Shown here: piece by piece, positions 1 through 11,627 of the stretch
Position numbering within the stretch: the stretch's first letter is position 1
How the letters are laid out: each line of letters starts with the position of its first letter
Assembly (NCBI GenBank): GCA_029237695.1
Contig: CM055271.1
Coordinates: 37,320,462 to 37,384,461, forward strand
Reading direction: 5' to 3'
Source: Conchocele bisecta
Taxonomy: Eukaryota; Mollusca; Bivalvia; Lucinida; Thyasiridae
DNA length: 64,000 bases
Made by a program: the position numbers and the translations under genes
The notes under the pieces: generated by a model
The model's input: the letters and a program-made list of their open reading frames with translations, nothing else
Told to the model about the DNA's origin: nothing
Databases searched by the model: none

Positions 1-182
1 GGAAATGCATTATTTCATACAAAACTAATGACTGCATATATTTGATGATTAAAAGTATGCAGAATTATTATACTGATTGTATTACATCATCATAATTATT
101 ATTACCATTTTGGCTGTTATAATGTAAACAATTCAGTATACTCAAAGTATACTTTGCTAGAAAATGTTGATAAAATCGACTA
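1..182. mobile_element. Family B MITE (PIF/Harbinger-like), cut by the window edge
   Basis: This is the right-hand part of a palindromic element. It contains the core TTTTGGCTGT and ends TCGACTA followed by CTG. It matches the full copies at 31442 and 58046 but is more diverged. Confidence 0.7.
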
Positions 183-601
183 CTGGTATAGCGATATATT
201 GTTGCCTATAAAGTGGAAAATGTGCAGCTAATACTTATTTTGTGAATTGGAACCTCTGTAAGCCCAGGACATGGGATCACGTGGTCTATTGTTTACATTG
301 CAAAAATGGCGGCGCCCATGAGGTCTCAAGTAAATATCTCATGTTTCATCAATACGACTGCAGTTTCTTCCTCTTAAGTATGAACATGTTCCAGCCGTTA
401 ACACTACGAGTGCGGTGTAGAGATATGTCATGTATGTCACGTATATCGACACAGAAAGACACAGAAAGACATGTGTCGTTGTGCGGTGAACATACATTAT
501 TCACTAGTGCTCTGCATTAGAGTAACATGTTTCACGTCGAAATAGGCGCCGGATTCCTGACGAATTCCCATTCAGCTGCATGGAGAAGATACTGTATAAT
601 T

Positions 602-905
602 ATAGAGAATAGTAGGTTAGTGCCATGAATGGGAAACATATCGGACAAGGCTTAGGAAACGGGATGGGCGAGGCTCTACCGAGCACATCCCGTTTCCGTG
701 CCGCGCCAGATATTTTTCCCATTCACGGCACTAACCTCCTATTATATTTATCCCATCAACACCTACAAATGGCTGTAAAATGCAAAAATAAAATAACTTC
801 AGTCACCGCACATGTTAATACGCAGTGATTAAGTCGTATTGACAGGATATCAAAAATGGTTCACGGCACCGTGTTTCACGGCACATACGCACAGTGTTGA
901 CGTGA
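602..905. mobile_element. Family L foldback MITE
   Basis: Two hairpins lie side by side. The first pairs TAGTGCCATGAATGGGAAA with TTTCCCATTCACGGCACTA around a GAGGCTCTACCGAGC loop. The second centres on CACGGCACCGTGTTTCACGG. Copies recur at 17640, 37752, 45916 and 49665. Confidence 0.75.
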
Positions 906-966
906 TAAAAACACATATTAAAACTGTGTTTTAGCGACAGCTCTAAGCTGAGGGTCAACTCATCAG

Positions 967-1207
967 GGGCCCGTTTCACTAAACTTCTTACGACTAAAAT
1001 GTTCGTAAGTCCACATTTAGGATCGTCTGGAGATTTCAATTGATGGATTTACATGTATTGAGCATAGGCTGCATATGCAGCCTATGCTCAATAAATGTAA
1101 ATCCAAGAATTATTTACAAGAAAACAATGTTAATGTGAAATTTACAGACTATCTTGATTTTGCACTTACGAACATTTTAGTCGTAAGAAGTGTAGTGAAA
1201 AGGCCCC
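967..1207. mobile_element. Family A palindromic MITE (PIF/Harbinger-like)
   Basis: This is a 241-base near-perfect palindrome centred on GGCTGCATATGCAGCC, with ends GGGCCCGTTTCACTAAAC. CAG trinucleotides flank both sides (964-966 and 1208-1210), consistent with a CWG target-site duplication. Confidence 0.85.
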
Positions 1208-1305
1208 CAGGGAGCCAGTGCATTCTTCACAAAGTGAAACATTTTACACCGGTGCGAAACACATCACCAGTCTGCCGTCGGAACGTTACAGATACGATTG
1301 GATTT

Positions 1306-1600
1306 ATCGGTGTTTAACGGCCTATCAACAGCTAAGGTCATTTAAGGCTGGACCAACGAGTTCGACCCCTATTCAACCGGCTGCATTCGGGGGGGGGGGA
1401 GGGGGGGTGGGAATCCCAAAGTCAGAACGGAATATTTACATCGAAACAAAATATATACATGTATTCAGCCCTAAAATTAGAATAACCTGACTTGGTGCCA
1501 TGCCCATACCACTCCAAAGTCAATTGGCCCTTTTCCCTAAAATAGGATCACGAATAATCGTAATAGATGTACTCACATAAAGGGAATAACCAGATTCAAC
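1306..1600 (-). mobile_element. SINE family C copy
   Basis: It begins with GGTGTTTAACGGCC (the complement of a SINE 3' tail) and holds GTCATTTAAGG. A G-rich run at 1389-1409 precedes the CCCAAA block. The orientation call rests on the shared tail with the tRNA-derived SINE at 1640-1992. Confidence 0.65.
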
Positions 1601-1639
1601 TGGGAACGAGAATTTGAAGTTACCGTAGGATTGTCTGTG

Positions 1640-1992
1640 TTTCAAATTTAGCAGTTGTAAATGTAAATGCTTTGATTTAACGACGGCACTGGCTCGATGG
1701 CCTTGCATGTCGTCTCCCAAGAAGGGGAGATAGGAAGGAGGTGGATACAGAGGAAACCGGCCCCACGGGGCCTAGCTCTTATTAGAATAGTTCACTCTGA
1801 TCCTTTAATGTGCACAGACTCTCCTTCAAATCTGATACACGGGACCGCCTTTTAAAGTCCCCATCCGAAAGGACTAGTAGAGCAGGAAATACAAAGTATC
1901 TCAGAAATACTGACGCCCTGGAACTGAACCTGAATCGAACCCGGGTCGCCAGCGAGGTAGTCCGACGTTGTTACCCCTCGGCCACGGTCTGC
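1640..1992 (-). mobile_element. tRNA-derived SINE
   Basis: On the minus strand an A-box-like TGGCCGAGGGGTAA (1984-1971) is followed by a B-box-like GGGTTCGATTCA (about 1942-1931), in the order and spacing of a tRNA-derived pol III head. The body includes GGCCGGTTTCCTCTGTATCC, and the 3' end reads GCCGTCGTTAAATCAAA, resembling family C tails. A second copy at 62870-63440 is split by a family B MITE. Confidence 0.7.
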
Positions 1993-2427
1993 TATTTTTA
2001 GCAGTTCCACTGTATATCGCATTTATACATGTACAAAGGTTCACAGACAGCCATACATAATGATCCCGCACCGGAAGGACATTATCACATCCGGGCAATT
2101 AAAAATGGCATACATAAATGGGACGCCGGCTGATCAATAGTCTAAGATACATGTAGGAGAATGAACTTACTGGGGTAAATTAACCACCTTAAGACCTCAT
2201 GAATTTAATGCACACGTTTCGACTGCATTGCAAGTGATAGTACATGTAAATTCAAAAAAGAAAACGGAACAACGGCCATTGGGTTGACAATTTGACGGGC
2301 TCCTATGCAATGTACGGACGTCGTTTTTAGCCAATTCTCAAAATTACTTACAATATAAGTAACTAGATGGCCGCGGCCCGCCCGTCAGCGACTTTGATAG
2401 TGCAATGTATACCGAAAACCTTAGCCA

Positions 2428-2877
2428 AAACTGTTAACCCGGACGCTCGTACGTACGGACGTACGTCAATGTGCCGACAATATCGCGCTTCCGCAAGCGT
2501 GCGCAACAATAAATGATATTTTAACGTCACATTTTAACCCGGACGCTCATACGTACGGACGTATGTCAATGTGCCGACTATATCGCGCTGTCCGCAAGTG
2601 TGCGCGACAATAAATGATACTTTAACCACAAAGTTTAACCCGAACGCTCGTACGTACGTCGTACGTCAATGTGCCGACAATATCGTGCTGTCCGCAAGCG
2701 TGCGCGACAATAAATGATACTTTAACCAACAGTTTTAACCGGGACGCTCGTACGTACGGACGTACATCAATGTGCAGACTATATCGCGCTGTGCCGACAA
2801 GCGTGCGCAACAATAAATTATATGTTAACGTCACATTTTAACCCGGACGCTCGTACGTACGGACGTATGTCAATTTA
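2428..2877. repeat. Tandem array, about 102-base unit
   Basis: Just over four units start TTTAACCCGGACGCTCGTAC and carry GCCGACAATATCGCGCT, GTCCGCAAGCGTGCGCG and ACAATAAATGAT. Starts lie near 2430, 2532, 2634, 2735 and 2837. Small open frames across it are shadows of the repeat. Confidence 0.85.
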
Positions 2878-3025
2878 GGGGATAACCATGCTTTGTCGAT
2901 TTGGAGCGGTATGTGGGAGGTTTTATGGTCTGTGAATCAGTGACGCGTCGCCGTAAAACTGATTCACAGACCATAAAACCTCACACATACCGCTCCAAAT
3001 CGAAAAACAAAGCATGGTTATCCCC
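2878..3025. repeat. 148-base near-perfect palindrome
   Basis: The arms GGGGATAACCATGCTTTG and CAAAGCATGGTTATCCCC enclose a long stem with CTGTGAATCAGT/ACTGATTCACAG around a loop of about 14 bases. It abuts the end of the 102-base tandem array. Confidence 0.85.
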
Positions 3026-3860
3026 ATTATAATGCACCTAGTGTGCTCCCCGCTTTCTATAAACGTTGTAGCATATCACGGACAGTGATCTTTTTCATTA
3101 CGTCAGCAGGCTGTTGTCGTCATATCGATAACCGCCTCACACCAAACAATTTGAAGAAATGTAACTCCGCCGAAGAATATTCCCATTTCAAATAGAGATT
3201 AACGGGACTTTTTCTAAGACATCTATACATTTATTCAACTGTAATGTTTATATTAAGTATTGTATTGCTTTTGTATGTGTAGTTGCAACAGTTATTTGCT
3301 TTTAAGAAATGCCAACAATTCTGCATTGGGTTCGTGTGATTTTACAAAGGAAATGTCAGCAACAACTTGTTGTGTCAACAGGCCTAGGATTTCCCTGGAT
3401 TTACGCCTAATTCAGGTGAATACCCATCTGCAATACAGTTTATTATGTATATAGTCACTCATGTATGTGCACATTGGAATTCGTAAAGTTATAGGCTGGT
3501 ACTGGCATATTGAGTTTGCATTTGAGCACTTTATTAAATTCTTCTGCATTTTGGGCGGGTGGTGTAATATTTTTAGGAATTTGTTGAAGGGCCACCACAC
3601 TGAAGCCACGTTTGTCAGCCGTTGGTAGATTCTATTTTCCGCTTTGGGTTGTACATGTCAATATGGCCGAATGGATAACCGAACATGTACCGAAATTAAT
3701 ATTCCCCGCCGCGCTGGCCATTGTTTACAAAAGCGCATAGGGTTACATAAATATGTCGAGTTGTAAAACATAGGCTGGTAAAACGGAGATTTTATATGCT
3801 GTGATTTTTCATATTATATAGGCTCTGATTTCAATTGACCAATCAGATGCGTGCTTTCTA
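3026..3860. other. Non-repetitive AT-rich stretch, no gene seen
   Basis: I see no recognisable coding exon, RNA gene or known repeat family here. It separates two arrays of the same 102-base unit, so it may be the body of an element whose flanks are the arrays. Confidence 0.4.
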
Positions 3861-3869
3861 GTTTCGGTG

Positions 3870-4130
3870 CATTAGAAGTGCCGACTATATCGCGCTTTCC
3901 GCAAGCGTGCGCAACAATAAATGATATTTTAACGTCACATTTTAACCCGCACGCTCGTACGTACGGACGTATGTCAATGTGCCGACTATATCGCGCTGTC
4001 CGCAAGCGTGCGCGACAATAAATGATACTTTAACAAGAGTTTTAACCCGGACGCTCGTACGTACGGACGTACGTCAATATGCCGACAATATCGCGCTGTC
4101 CGCATGCGTGCGTGACAAACAATGATGCAT
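3870..4130. repeat. Second tandem array of the 102-base unit
   Basis: About two and a half units match the array at 2428-2877, with the same GCCGACTATATCGCGCT and ACGCTCGTACGTACGG blocks in the same orientation. Confidence 0.8.
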
Positions 4131-4169
4131 AGAGAATACACGGGCCTATGTCTTCAATCAGTTTATCAG

Positions 4170-4404
4170 GAACCCGTTTCACTAAGCTTCATACCACCAA
4201 AACGTTCGTAAGTGCAAATTTAGGATCGTCTGGAAATTTCAATAGATGGTTTTGCATGTATTCAGCATAGGCTGCATATGCAGCCTATGCTCGATAAATG
4301 TAAATCAAATACTTGTTTACAAGAACTCATTGTTAATGTGAAATTTACAGACTATCAAAAGTTTGCACTTACGAATATGTTAGTAGTGCGAAGTTTAGTG
4401 AAAT
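4170..4404. mobile_element. Family A palindromic MITE
   Basis: The full palindrome has left flank CAG (4167-4169). Its right end runs into another repeat fragment (GAGGAATTCCTACCGTTTCC) also found at 39290, so the right flank is lost. Confidence 0.8.
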
Positions 4405-4907
4405 CCAAGGCTCTCCGAGGAATTCCTACCGTTTCCAAGTCGAACATGGCGAACATGATATCAACATACATTACACTAATGCCTGCGCTAATCTTGCCAA
4501 TAACTATTAATCACATTATTTCAAAATACTTACTAATATTGCGCTTGAAATCAAGCAACTTGACTGGCTGAGCTATTTTGCAGCAGATTAGTGAAACATG
4601 ATATAGAGTCAAATGTATCACAATAATGTTGCGATCAGACCGAATTACATCCAAGACAATCATTTGTCGCGGAGACGGAAATTGCCGCCTAGTCCCCACT
4701 AATCCTGTTCGATTTCTACGTCAGTACCTCATCAACTTTCATCAGAGGTTAGTATACCTTGTAGGCGTGTTTAGCTTTATTATATATACAATGGGGTCAG
4801 CGTGTAAGTGCACACACGAACGAACACGACAGGTTGGAATGCTGACCCCACTGTATTTCATGTATAAACAAAATAAGTAAATATTTTTCTGCATTTTTTC
4901 TCATTTC

Positions 4908-4990
4908 GCATCAAAAGTGTATGTTGTTACCACTCAGTTGAACCGTCTCGGCGAGACGGTTCAACTGAGTGGTAACAACATACACTTTGG
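4908..4990. repeat. Family J palindrome
   Basis: TGTTGTTACCACTCAGTTGA and its complement meet at CCGTCTCGGCGAGACGG. Related palindromes lie at 13416-13490 and 56240-56303, with a partial one near 57466. Confidence 0.75.
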
Positions 4991-5084
4991 GTGGGTAGTG
5001 AGCCAACCTGTCGTGTTGATTCGTGTGTGCACTTAAACGATGACCCCACTGTACCTTTCATTGATTTGTTTTGTTTATTTGTTT

Positions 5085-5560
5085 ATTTGTTGGGGTTTAA
5101 CGGCCTATCAACATGTAAGGTCATTTAAGGCCGGTTCAATGGGTTTAGCACTAAATCCCATATATTATATGTACAAATGGGGCGAAAATCCCAACATCAG
5201 AACTGAATATTTACAATAACAATAATTCCTCCACGGAAGCGGTATCGCGCATGCCGAGGCATTTGACCGTGTTGTGAAAAAACAATAACGTTAACGCATT
5301 TGCTGCGGACGACGCGGACGACGCGGACGACGCGGACGACGACGCCGACGACGGAAAAAGCGCCGACTATAGTCGCGCCTCTGCTAAAGCAGGCGCGACA
5401 AAAATCTATATATTCAGCCCTGAAATCAGAATAATCCTGATCTGATGCCAGATCCTCGCCACACCAGAATCACTTGGCCCCTTCACAAAAGCTGTAGGAT
5501 CAGTAATAATCGTACTGCTTTTATACTGGGCATTGCTTTGTTGTAAATGAATGCCCGTAT
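5085..5560 (-). mobile_element. SINE family C copy split by a GAC-rich insert
   Basis: Family C sequence runs to AATATTTACAATAA near 5220 and resumes at TATATATTCAGCCC near 5404. Between them lies about 180 bases with CGGACGACG repeats and GCCGACTATAGTCGCGCC followed by TGCTAAAGCAGGCGCGAC. Similar inserts occur at 19050-19150 and 59855-59925. Confidence 0.65.
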
Positions 5561-5565
5561 GCCAG

Positions 5566-5865
5566 TGTACACAACTGCCTGCGTTAACCTTGCCCAGATT
5601 ATCAACGTATCTGAACAACTATTGGCAATGCCAATTCGCAATCAAGCAATTTGATTGTCTGAGCCTGAGCTGTAGCACAGCTCAAGCTCAGCCATCAAGC
5701 TGCTTGATTCCAAACACAATATTCAAGTAGTTACATAAATACATCTATCTATGTATACATTGATAAAGATTGGCAATGTCAATTCGTAATCAAGCAATTT
5801 GATTGCTTGAGCCTGAGCTGTAGCATAGCTCAGGCTCAGTCAATCGAGCACACGTAGTTTATCCA
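5566..5865. mobile_element. Family D MITE fragments
   Basis: Two pieces carry the palindrome GAGCCTGAGCTGTAGCACAG/CTGTGCTACAGCTCAGGCTC. The terminal sequence TGTACACAACTGCCTGCGTT fits the family end. Confidence 0.7.
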
Positions 5866-6000
5866 CGAGTTCAACGTTGAATCATAAAAGTCAGTATGCT
5901 AGCATAATACGGCATGAAAACATATCTTGGGTTTTCATGAGAATTGTCTCCTTGGAGACAATTCTAATGAAATACCAAGATGTGTTTTCATGGGCGTGCA
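5866..6000. mobile_element. Family V fragment
   Basis: It contains the hairpin AGAATTGTCTCCTTGGAGACAATTCT and the flanking AACATATCTTGGGTTTTCAT, as in the full copies at 51537, 60183 and 61025. Confidence 0.65.
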
Positions 6001-6242
6001 CACACCATGTCGCCTTTCGCATGCTCGTCCATCAAACGTATAAGTTGCGCGCTTACGCTTGCGGTAATTGCTATTAATGTCAGAATTAGAATCCGATAGT
6101 CAAATGGAAACAGCTTGTTTTGGCGCGGCTCGAAATTGCAGATAATTGGCAATAATAATTTTGACAGAAAGTAATTTGGATGTAATTGGTAGCTCGCTGA
6201 TCCCATACAGAACAGACAAGCCCGGCTATGGGAGTTCAGACC

Positions 6243-6660
6243 GTACAGTACCGCCTGCGCTAATCCTGCCAGTAGTTGTCAATCTCTTTATTTCCAAACA
6301 CTTGAATACAGCTGCATTGGCTGTGCCTGCACAATTCTTGCCAATCTTTGTCGATTTCTTTATTTAAAAAAACACGTGAATATAGTGTGCTTGAAATCAA
6401 GCGGCTTGGTTGGCTGAACCTGATGTTTAGAAAAGTTGATAATCTGGGCAATAAATGAGAGTACATTATGTGCTTGCTTCTAATATAAGCACACAATTGG
6501 AAATACGGCACAAATCTTGCCAATATTTGTCCATTTCTTTATTTCAAAATACTCGCATAGTGTGCTTGAATTCAAGCCACTTGATTGGCTGAGCCTGAGC
6601 TGTCGCACAGCTCAGGCTCAGACAATCAAATTGCTTGAACACAAGTTGGCATAGATGTTC
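6243..6660. mobile_element. Composite of family D MITE pieces
   Basis: Several truncated family D units follow each other, each with CCTGCGCTAATCTTGCCA-like ends. One intact core hairpin lies at about 6588-6625. Confidence 0.65.
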
Positions 6661-6699
6661 AGAAAAGTTGGTAATCGGGGCAAGAATAACGCAGGCGGC

Positions 6700-7095
6700 T
6701 TTGTTTGTTGGGGTTTAACGGCCTATCAACAGCTAAGGTCATTTAAGGCCGGGTCAATGGGTTTAGTACTAAATCCCATATATTACCTGTACAAGTACAT
6801 GTACATGTTCAAGTACATGTACAAATGGGGGGGGGGATCCCAAAATCAGAACTGAATATTTACAATAAAAAAATATATATTCAACCCTGAAATCAGAATA
6901 ATCCTGATCTGATGCCAGGTCCTCGCCACACCAGAATCACTTGGCCCCTCCGAAAAGCAGTAGGATCAGTAATACTCTTACTACTTTTATAATGGGCAAT
7001 AAACCAATTCAACTCCCATGTAACAAAAGAGCCAAAGATAAAAACGTACCGGAGGGCCAAACCAGGCAAATAGTGATTCCTATAAGGAGAAACCA
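6700..7095 (-). mobile_element. SINE family C copy
   Basis: It is a near full-length copy from GGGTTTAACGGCC to GTGATTCCTATAAGG. It includes a short duplication of AAGTACATGTACATGT and a run of nine G near 6827. Confidence 0.65.
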
Positions 7096-9215
7096 CTACC
7101 GTTAATGTACGCCTGTAGAGCCGGTTTTTGTAAACCCCCGGTTTTTGTAAACCCCGTTAACAAAAACCGGGGGTAACAAAAACCGTTGACGTACACGCCG
7201 GTTTTTGTAAACCCCCGGTTTTTGTAACCCCAAATATTAATATTGCGATACATGAAATATGATTGCTTCAAACCTTAAATAAAGTATGTTTGTGCCTGAC
7301 TCGACGTTCCGAGTTCGATACTCAAGTCTTTGGGCGGTGGCCGAGCGCAAATTTAACTTGTTTTTACCAAAAATGTCTACACTATAGCCGCGTGACTGAA
7401 AATGTAATAGACTTTCAAGTGTTGAACTCAAGCTTTTCCACCTCCGAGTAAGATAACATATGATGTTAATATTGCGATACACGAGATATGCTTGGTAACT
7501 GCATACCTGACAATAAGGTATGTATAGGCTGATCCTACCTTCTAAGTTCGATACTCAAGCTTATCTGAAGGAAAATTTAACTCAGTATGTTTTCAACTTT
7601 TCCTACACTATATTGCTCGACTGGCAGACTCGAATGTCATTTTTTTAATTGTTCTATATCGTAGCAGAGTGACAGAAAACGTAAGATATTTCTCATGGCA
7701 TATGGATGATAAAAACCAGGTGTTACAAACACCCTGAACGTAAGCGACGGTTTTGCTAAAAACCCGTTTGTGTAGCCCCAAATAGTATTATTACGATATA
7801 GCAAAGTATCGTGCGGGTGGCTGTATACTTAAACCTTAATGTTTCGAGCTCGATACTTGCCAAGTGACAGGTTTACTGCATTCATTTTGTTTTCAAATTC
7901 TTTCTATTCTACAGCAGAATGACAGAAAATGTAAATGAATTGGTTCGTTATTTCTTTCTTATTCTGTACTTTAACTATTTTATTTCTACAGAGTGTATGT
8001 TCATTTGTACACTTTCAACCGTATGGTGTGTGCGGGTATTATGTACAGCAAACTGACGTCAACTGTGGAGATGTCACTTCGTCTACTGACATCCGAAACG
8101 TTTTGGTTTTACGCTTTTTTCACCGACAAATCTTCATATATCAGCTCGTGAGTTCCTGTCTCAAGTATCAAGATGATGGGTCAAGTAGCAGTACCTACAG
8201 ACAGAATGTATGTATACATGTATTATACCTTGTGCCAACAAGAACCACGCTACCCCACCATGTGGAACTTTTGTTGAGTACAATTCTGCCGTGAAAAGTC
8301 TATTACATTTTCTATCACTCGGCCATAGTGTAGAAAAGGTTGAAAAAACAACTGAGTTAAATTTGCGCTCGGCCACCGCCCAACGGCTTGAGTATCGAAC
8401 TCGGAACGTCGAGTCAGGCACAAACATACTTTATTTAAGGTTTGAAGCAATCTTATTTCATGTAGCTCGGAACGTCGAGTGAGGCACAAACATACTTTAT
8501 TTACGGTTTGAAGCAATCATATTTCATGTATCGCAATATTAATATTTGGGGTTACAAAAACCGGTGGTTTACAAAAACCGGCGCGTACGTCAACGGTTTT
8601 TGTTACCCCCGGTTTTTGTTAACCCTATGCCGTGAAAAGTCTATTACATTTTCTGTCACTCGGCTATAAGGTATAAACAATTGGTAAAAACGACAGAGTT
8701 AAATTTGCACTCGGCCACCGCCCAACGGCTTGAGTATCGAACTCGGAACATCGGACCTGGCCCAAACATACTTTATTTAAAGTTTGAAGCAATCATATTT
8801 CATGTATCGCAATATTAATATTTGGGGTTACAAAAACCGGGGGTTTACAAAAACCGGCGCGTACGTCAACGGTTTTTGTTACCCCCGGTTTTTGTGAACC
8901 CTATGCCGTGAAAAGTCTATTACATTTTCTGTCACTCGGCAATAATGTATAAACAATTGGAAAAAACGACAAAGTTAAATTTGCACTCTGCCACCGCCCA
9001 ACGGCTTGAGTATCGAACTCGTAACTTCGGACCGGACCCAAACATACCTTATTTAAATTTTGAAGCAATCATATTTCATGTATCGCAATATTAATATTTG
9101 GGGTTACAAAAACCGGGGGTTTACAAAAACCGGCGCGTACGTCAACGGTTTTTGTTACCCCCGGTTTTTGTTAACGGTGTTTACAAAAACCGGGGGGTCA
9201 CAAAAACAGGCTCTA
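7090..9215. repeat. Inverted and tandem array of a roughly 260-base unit (family E)
   Basis: The unit holds the motif pair AAAAACCGGGGG / CCCCCGGTTTTT, TCGCAATATTAATATTTGGG and CCACCGCCCAACGGCTTGAG. Units at about 8280-9210 run head to tail. A partly diverged unit at 7090-7480 runs the opposite way, and more diverged units lie between. The 119-codon frame at 7935-8294 lies in the centre and shows no protein family features. Confidence 0.8.
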
Positions 9216-9261
9216 CATACGCCGTCTCGTTCGCCTCGACCACCACCCACCAGGCGGCTTT

Positions 9262-9475
9262 GTACACAATAACCCGCGATAATCATGCCAATATTTGTCG
9301 ATTTCTTTATTTCAAAACTCTCGAATAGTGTGCTCGAATTCAAGCAACTTGATTGTCTGAGCCTGAGCTGTTGCACAGCTCAGGCTCAGCCAATCAAATT
9401 GCTTGTTAGCGAGTTGGTATTGCCGATAGATGTTCAGAAAGGCAAGATCCACGTAGGCGGTTGTGCACACTGCTG
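9262..9475. mobile_element. Family D MITE
   Basis: This copy is nearly complete, from GGCGGCTTTGTACACAA to GGCGGTTGTGCACAC, with the core GAGCCTGAGCTGTTGCACAG and its complement. Confidence 0.75.
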
Positions 9476-9660
9476 ACTGCGCCAATCATGCCAAAAATGT
9501 ATCAATTTTTTTTTTTTCTTCAAAATACTTGAATATTGTATTTGAAATCGAGCAGCTCGATTACGGACGGTATGGGACTATTTATCAGTGTTGTATTTCC
9601 GTAACTATCGAACGAGTACATGTGTATACGTGCATGCTTACTGGCATCAGTGATCGTAGT

Positions 9661-9732
9661 GCAGTGGAACCTCTCTAAACGGACACCCTGGGGGTTCCCC
9701 AGGGTGTCCGATTTAGAGAGGTTTCACTGTAA
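9661..9732. mobile_element. Family K mini-MITE
   Basis: A 70-base palindrome has ends CAGTGGAACCTCTCTAAA and a TTTAGAGAGGTTTCACTG mate. Copies lie at 23170, 26770, 27870, 28008, 43663, 49968 and 59458. Confidence 0.75.
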
Positions 9733-9839
9733 ATCAGGCATTTAATCATTCTGAGCCATAGCTGTGTGCTGTGCGATCATGAACAGACATTATCGCCCGA
9801 GATAAATGACTAAGAACCCATTAAACAGATGATCACATA

Positions 9840-10110
9840 TAGAGGGTTCAGCGCAATACGGTCGTAACTCACTTTTTTTTTCAAAATGGATTTTTTTTGC
9901 ATTTTCTAATGTATTTTATTGTAATACAGCATATCGATGGTCTAGTAACATAAGGTCGTAACTGCTATGCTAAAGCATAGCACTTACGACCTTATGTTAC
10001 TAGACCATCGATATGTAAAAAAGATTAGAATTGAATTCCAATATTTAAGGCTATAAATGGTCATATGGCATAAGGTCGTAACTCAATCTCGCCAAATAAT
10101 CTCAGCGCAA
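9840..10110. repeat. Family N foldback
   Basis: The central palindrome CATATCGATGGTCTAGTAAC / GTTACTAGACCATCGATATG encloses CTATGCTAAAGCATAG. The flanks repeat the words GGTCGTAACTCA. A shorter copy is at 43484-43572. Confidence 0.7.
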
Positions 10111-11620
10111 CACAGTCGTAACTCAAATTGCATGACTGTGCAACGTATTTGTGATGCATTTTATACAGAATTGTGGTGGATCTATAGTGCAATGTTCAAC
10201 TATAAATAATTGTGGACTTGTATTTAGTAAAAAGTAAAAAAAAATGATATTTCAGTGTACATATAAACAAAATATTAACTTTTAAAAATAAATGCAAGTT
10301 TGGAGACAAAAATATCATCTCGCAATGCAAAAACAATTTCAGCGCAATACTGCATATAGCTGTAGCATTTAAAAATACTTATAAATTTAAAAAATGTTTC
10401 ACTGACAAAGCCAAATAAGTTCTGACAGCCAAATTTTTTATTTTTTAAATTTAATTAACTGTTCAATATAGATTGCAAATAAAGGGAGAAATACGTGGCA
10501 CTGTATATAGTTGAAAATGAGGTTGACGTCATGGTCAGGAACGTAGATATAAACATTATTTTTATAATCTTAAATGCAATCTGAAAGGATTAAGCCTAGT
10601 CCGGAAGTTGTATGTACATGTACCGTATTTATGAAAATGTGTATTAATTACATTTTTTTCTTCAAATTGTCACATTAGATTCCGTGACTTGTTTCTAATC
10701 TCAGGCAGTATTATTCTAGTGTGTGTATCTTATAATAGATACTTCCAATTCAATTGGAGGAGACTGTCACATTGTAAGTAAAAAAACAAACAAAAGAAAA
10801 CCACCTAATTGTGTCACCGGTAGGTGTGATTTCACTGGCTATAGCTGCACTGAGAGTTCCCTGCCAAAGTTTTAGCAGCTCCTGTGCTGAGTATACAATA
10901 GAATTGTCATAGTTTCTAATAAAACTTTACTTATATAGAGAGATCAGACATTCATGAATGAATTAAGTCACTTAAACATGATTGAAATAGTCCGCGTAGT
11001 TTGTTTCAGATCAATATTTTATGATTTCACTGCCCATTTTGCTTTTAAAGGTTCATTTGTTCGTCATATCTGTTTAGCGATAAACATAAGACAGTCATTA
11101 TTATAATATCAAAGCATATATTATATGGTCATAAATGGTGTTGTAAACATAAGAATGCAATGTTACAGAGTACCTGAATTATGTAGTTTGGCGCGGAAGT
11201 CTAAAATTACGAGACTAATTATGTGCCAGCGGCTATACATGTATCATGGTCTTACAAAGCAGCTAATTCAGTGTCATATAATTGGTGACTGATGACGTCA
11301 TGAAAACCCATTGTTAATTCAAACATGGCACATGTTACACATGAATGAGTATTACCAGATACACACTCCCTTACTTTCTAAAATGTATTATGTTTCATAA
11401 TTAGTGTAGTTGACTATGTCTTTCTCAAACCGTGTTTTCATATAATTTACTGTTTACATTGTTGTATTAGTCACTTTATACTGATATATAATTTCTAGTG
11501 ACAGAAATAATGGAAATATATCTTCAATACACAATTATGTAAAACTGATTGTATAAATTAATTCCAATATTCAAGACTAAGCATGGTTATGTGTATTGTA
11601 CGCATTCGGACGCAAATTAC
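10110..11620. other. AT-rich stretch without recognised features
   Basis: About 1.5 kb shows no long open frame, exon-like segment, hairpin or dispersed repeat that I could match elsewhere in the window. Confidence 0.5.
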
Positions 11621-11627
11621 CGTTCCT

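Noticed and set aside
303..330. ATGGCGGCGCCC as a gene start
   Set aside because: The frame closes after about 23 codons. It may be a YY1-like site, but no exon follows.
7300..7350. tRNA-like boxes GAGTTCGATACTC and GGTGGCCGAGCG in family E units
   Set aside because: On either strand the B-box-like word comes before the A-box-like word within the unit, the wrong order for a tRNA gene or SINE head.
7935..8294. 119-codon frame with a hydrophobic start resembling a signal peptide
   Set aside because: It lies in the centre of the inverted family E array, uses repeat sequence for its last third, and has no recognisable motif.
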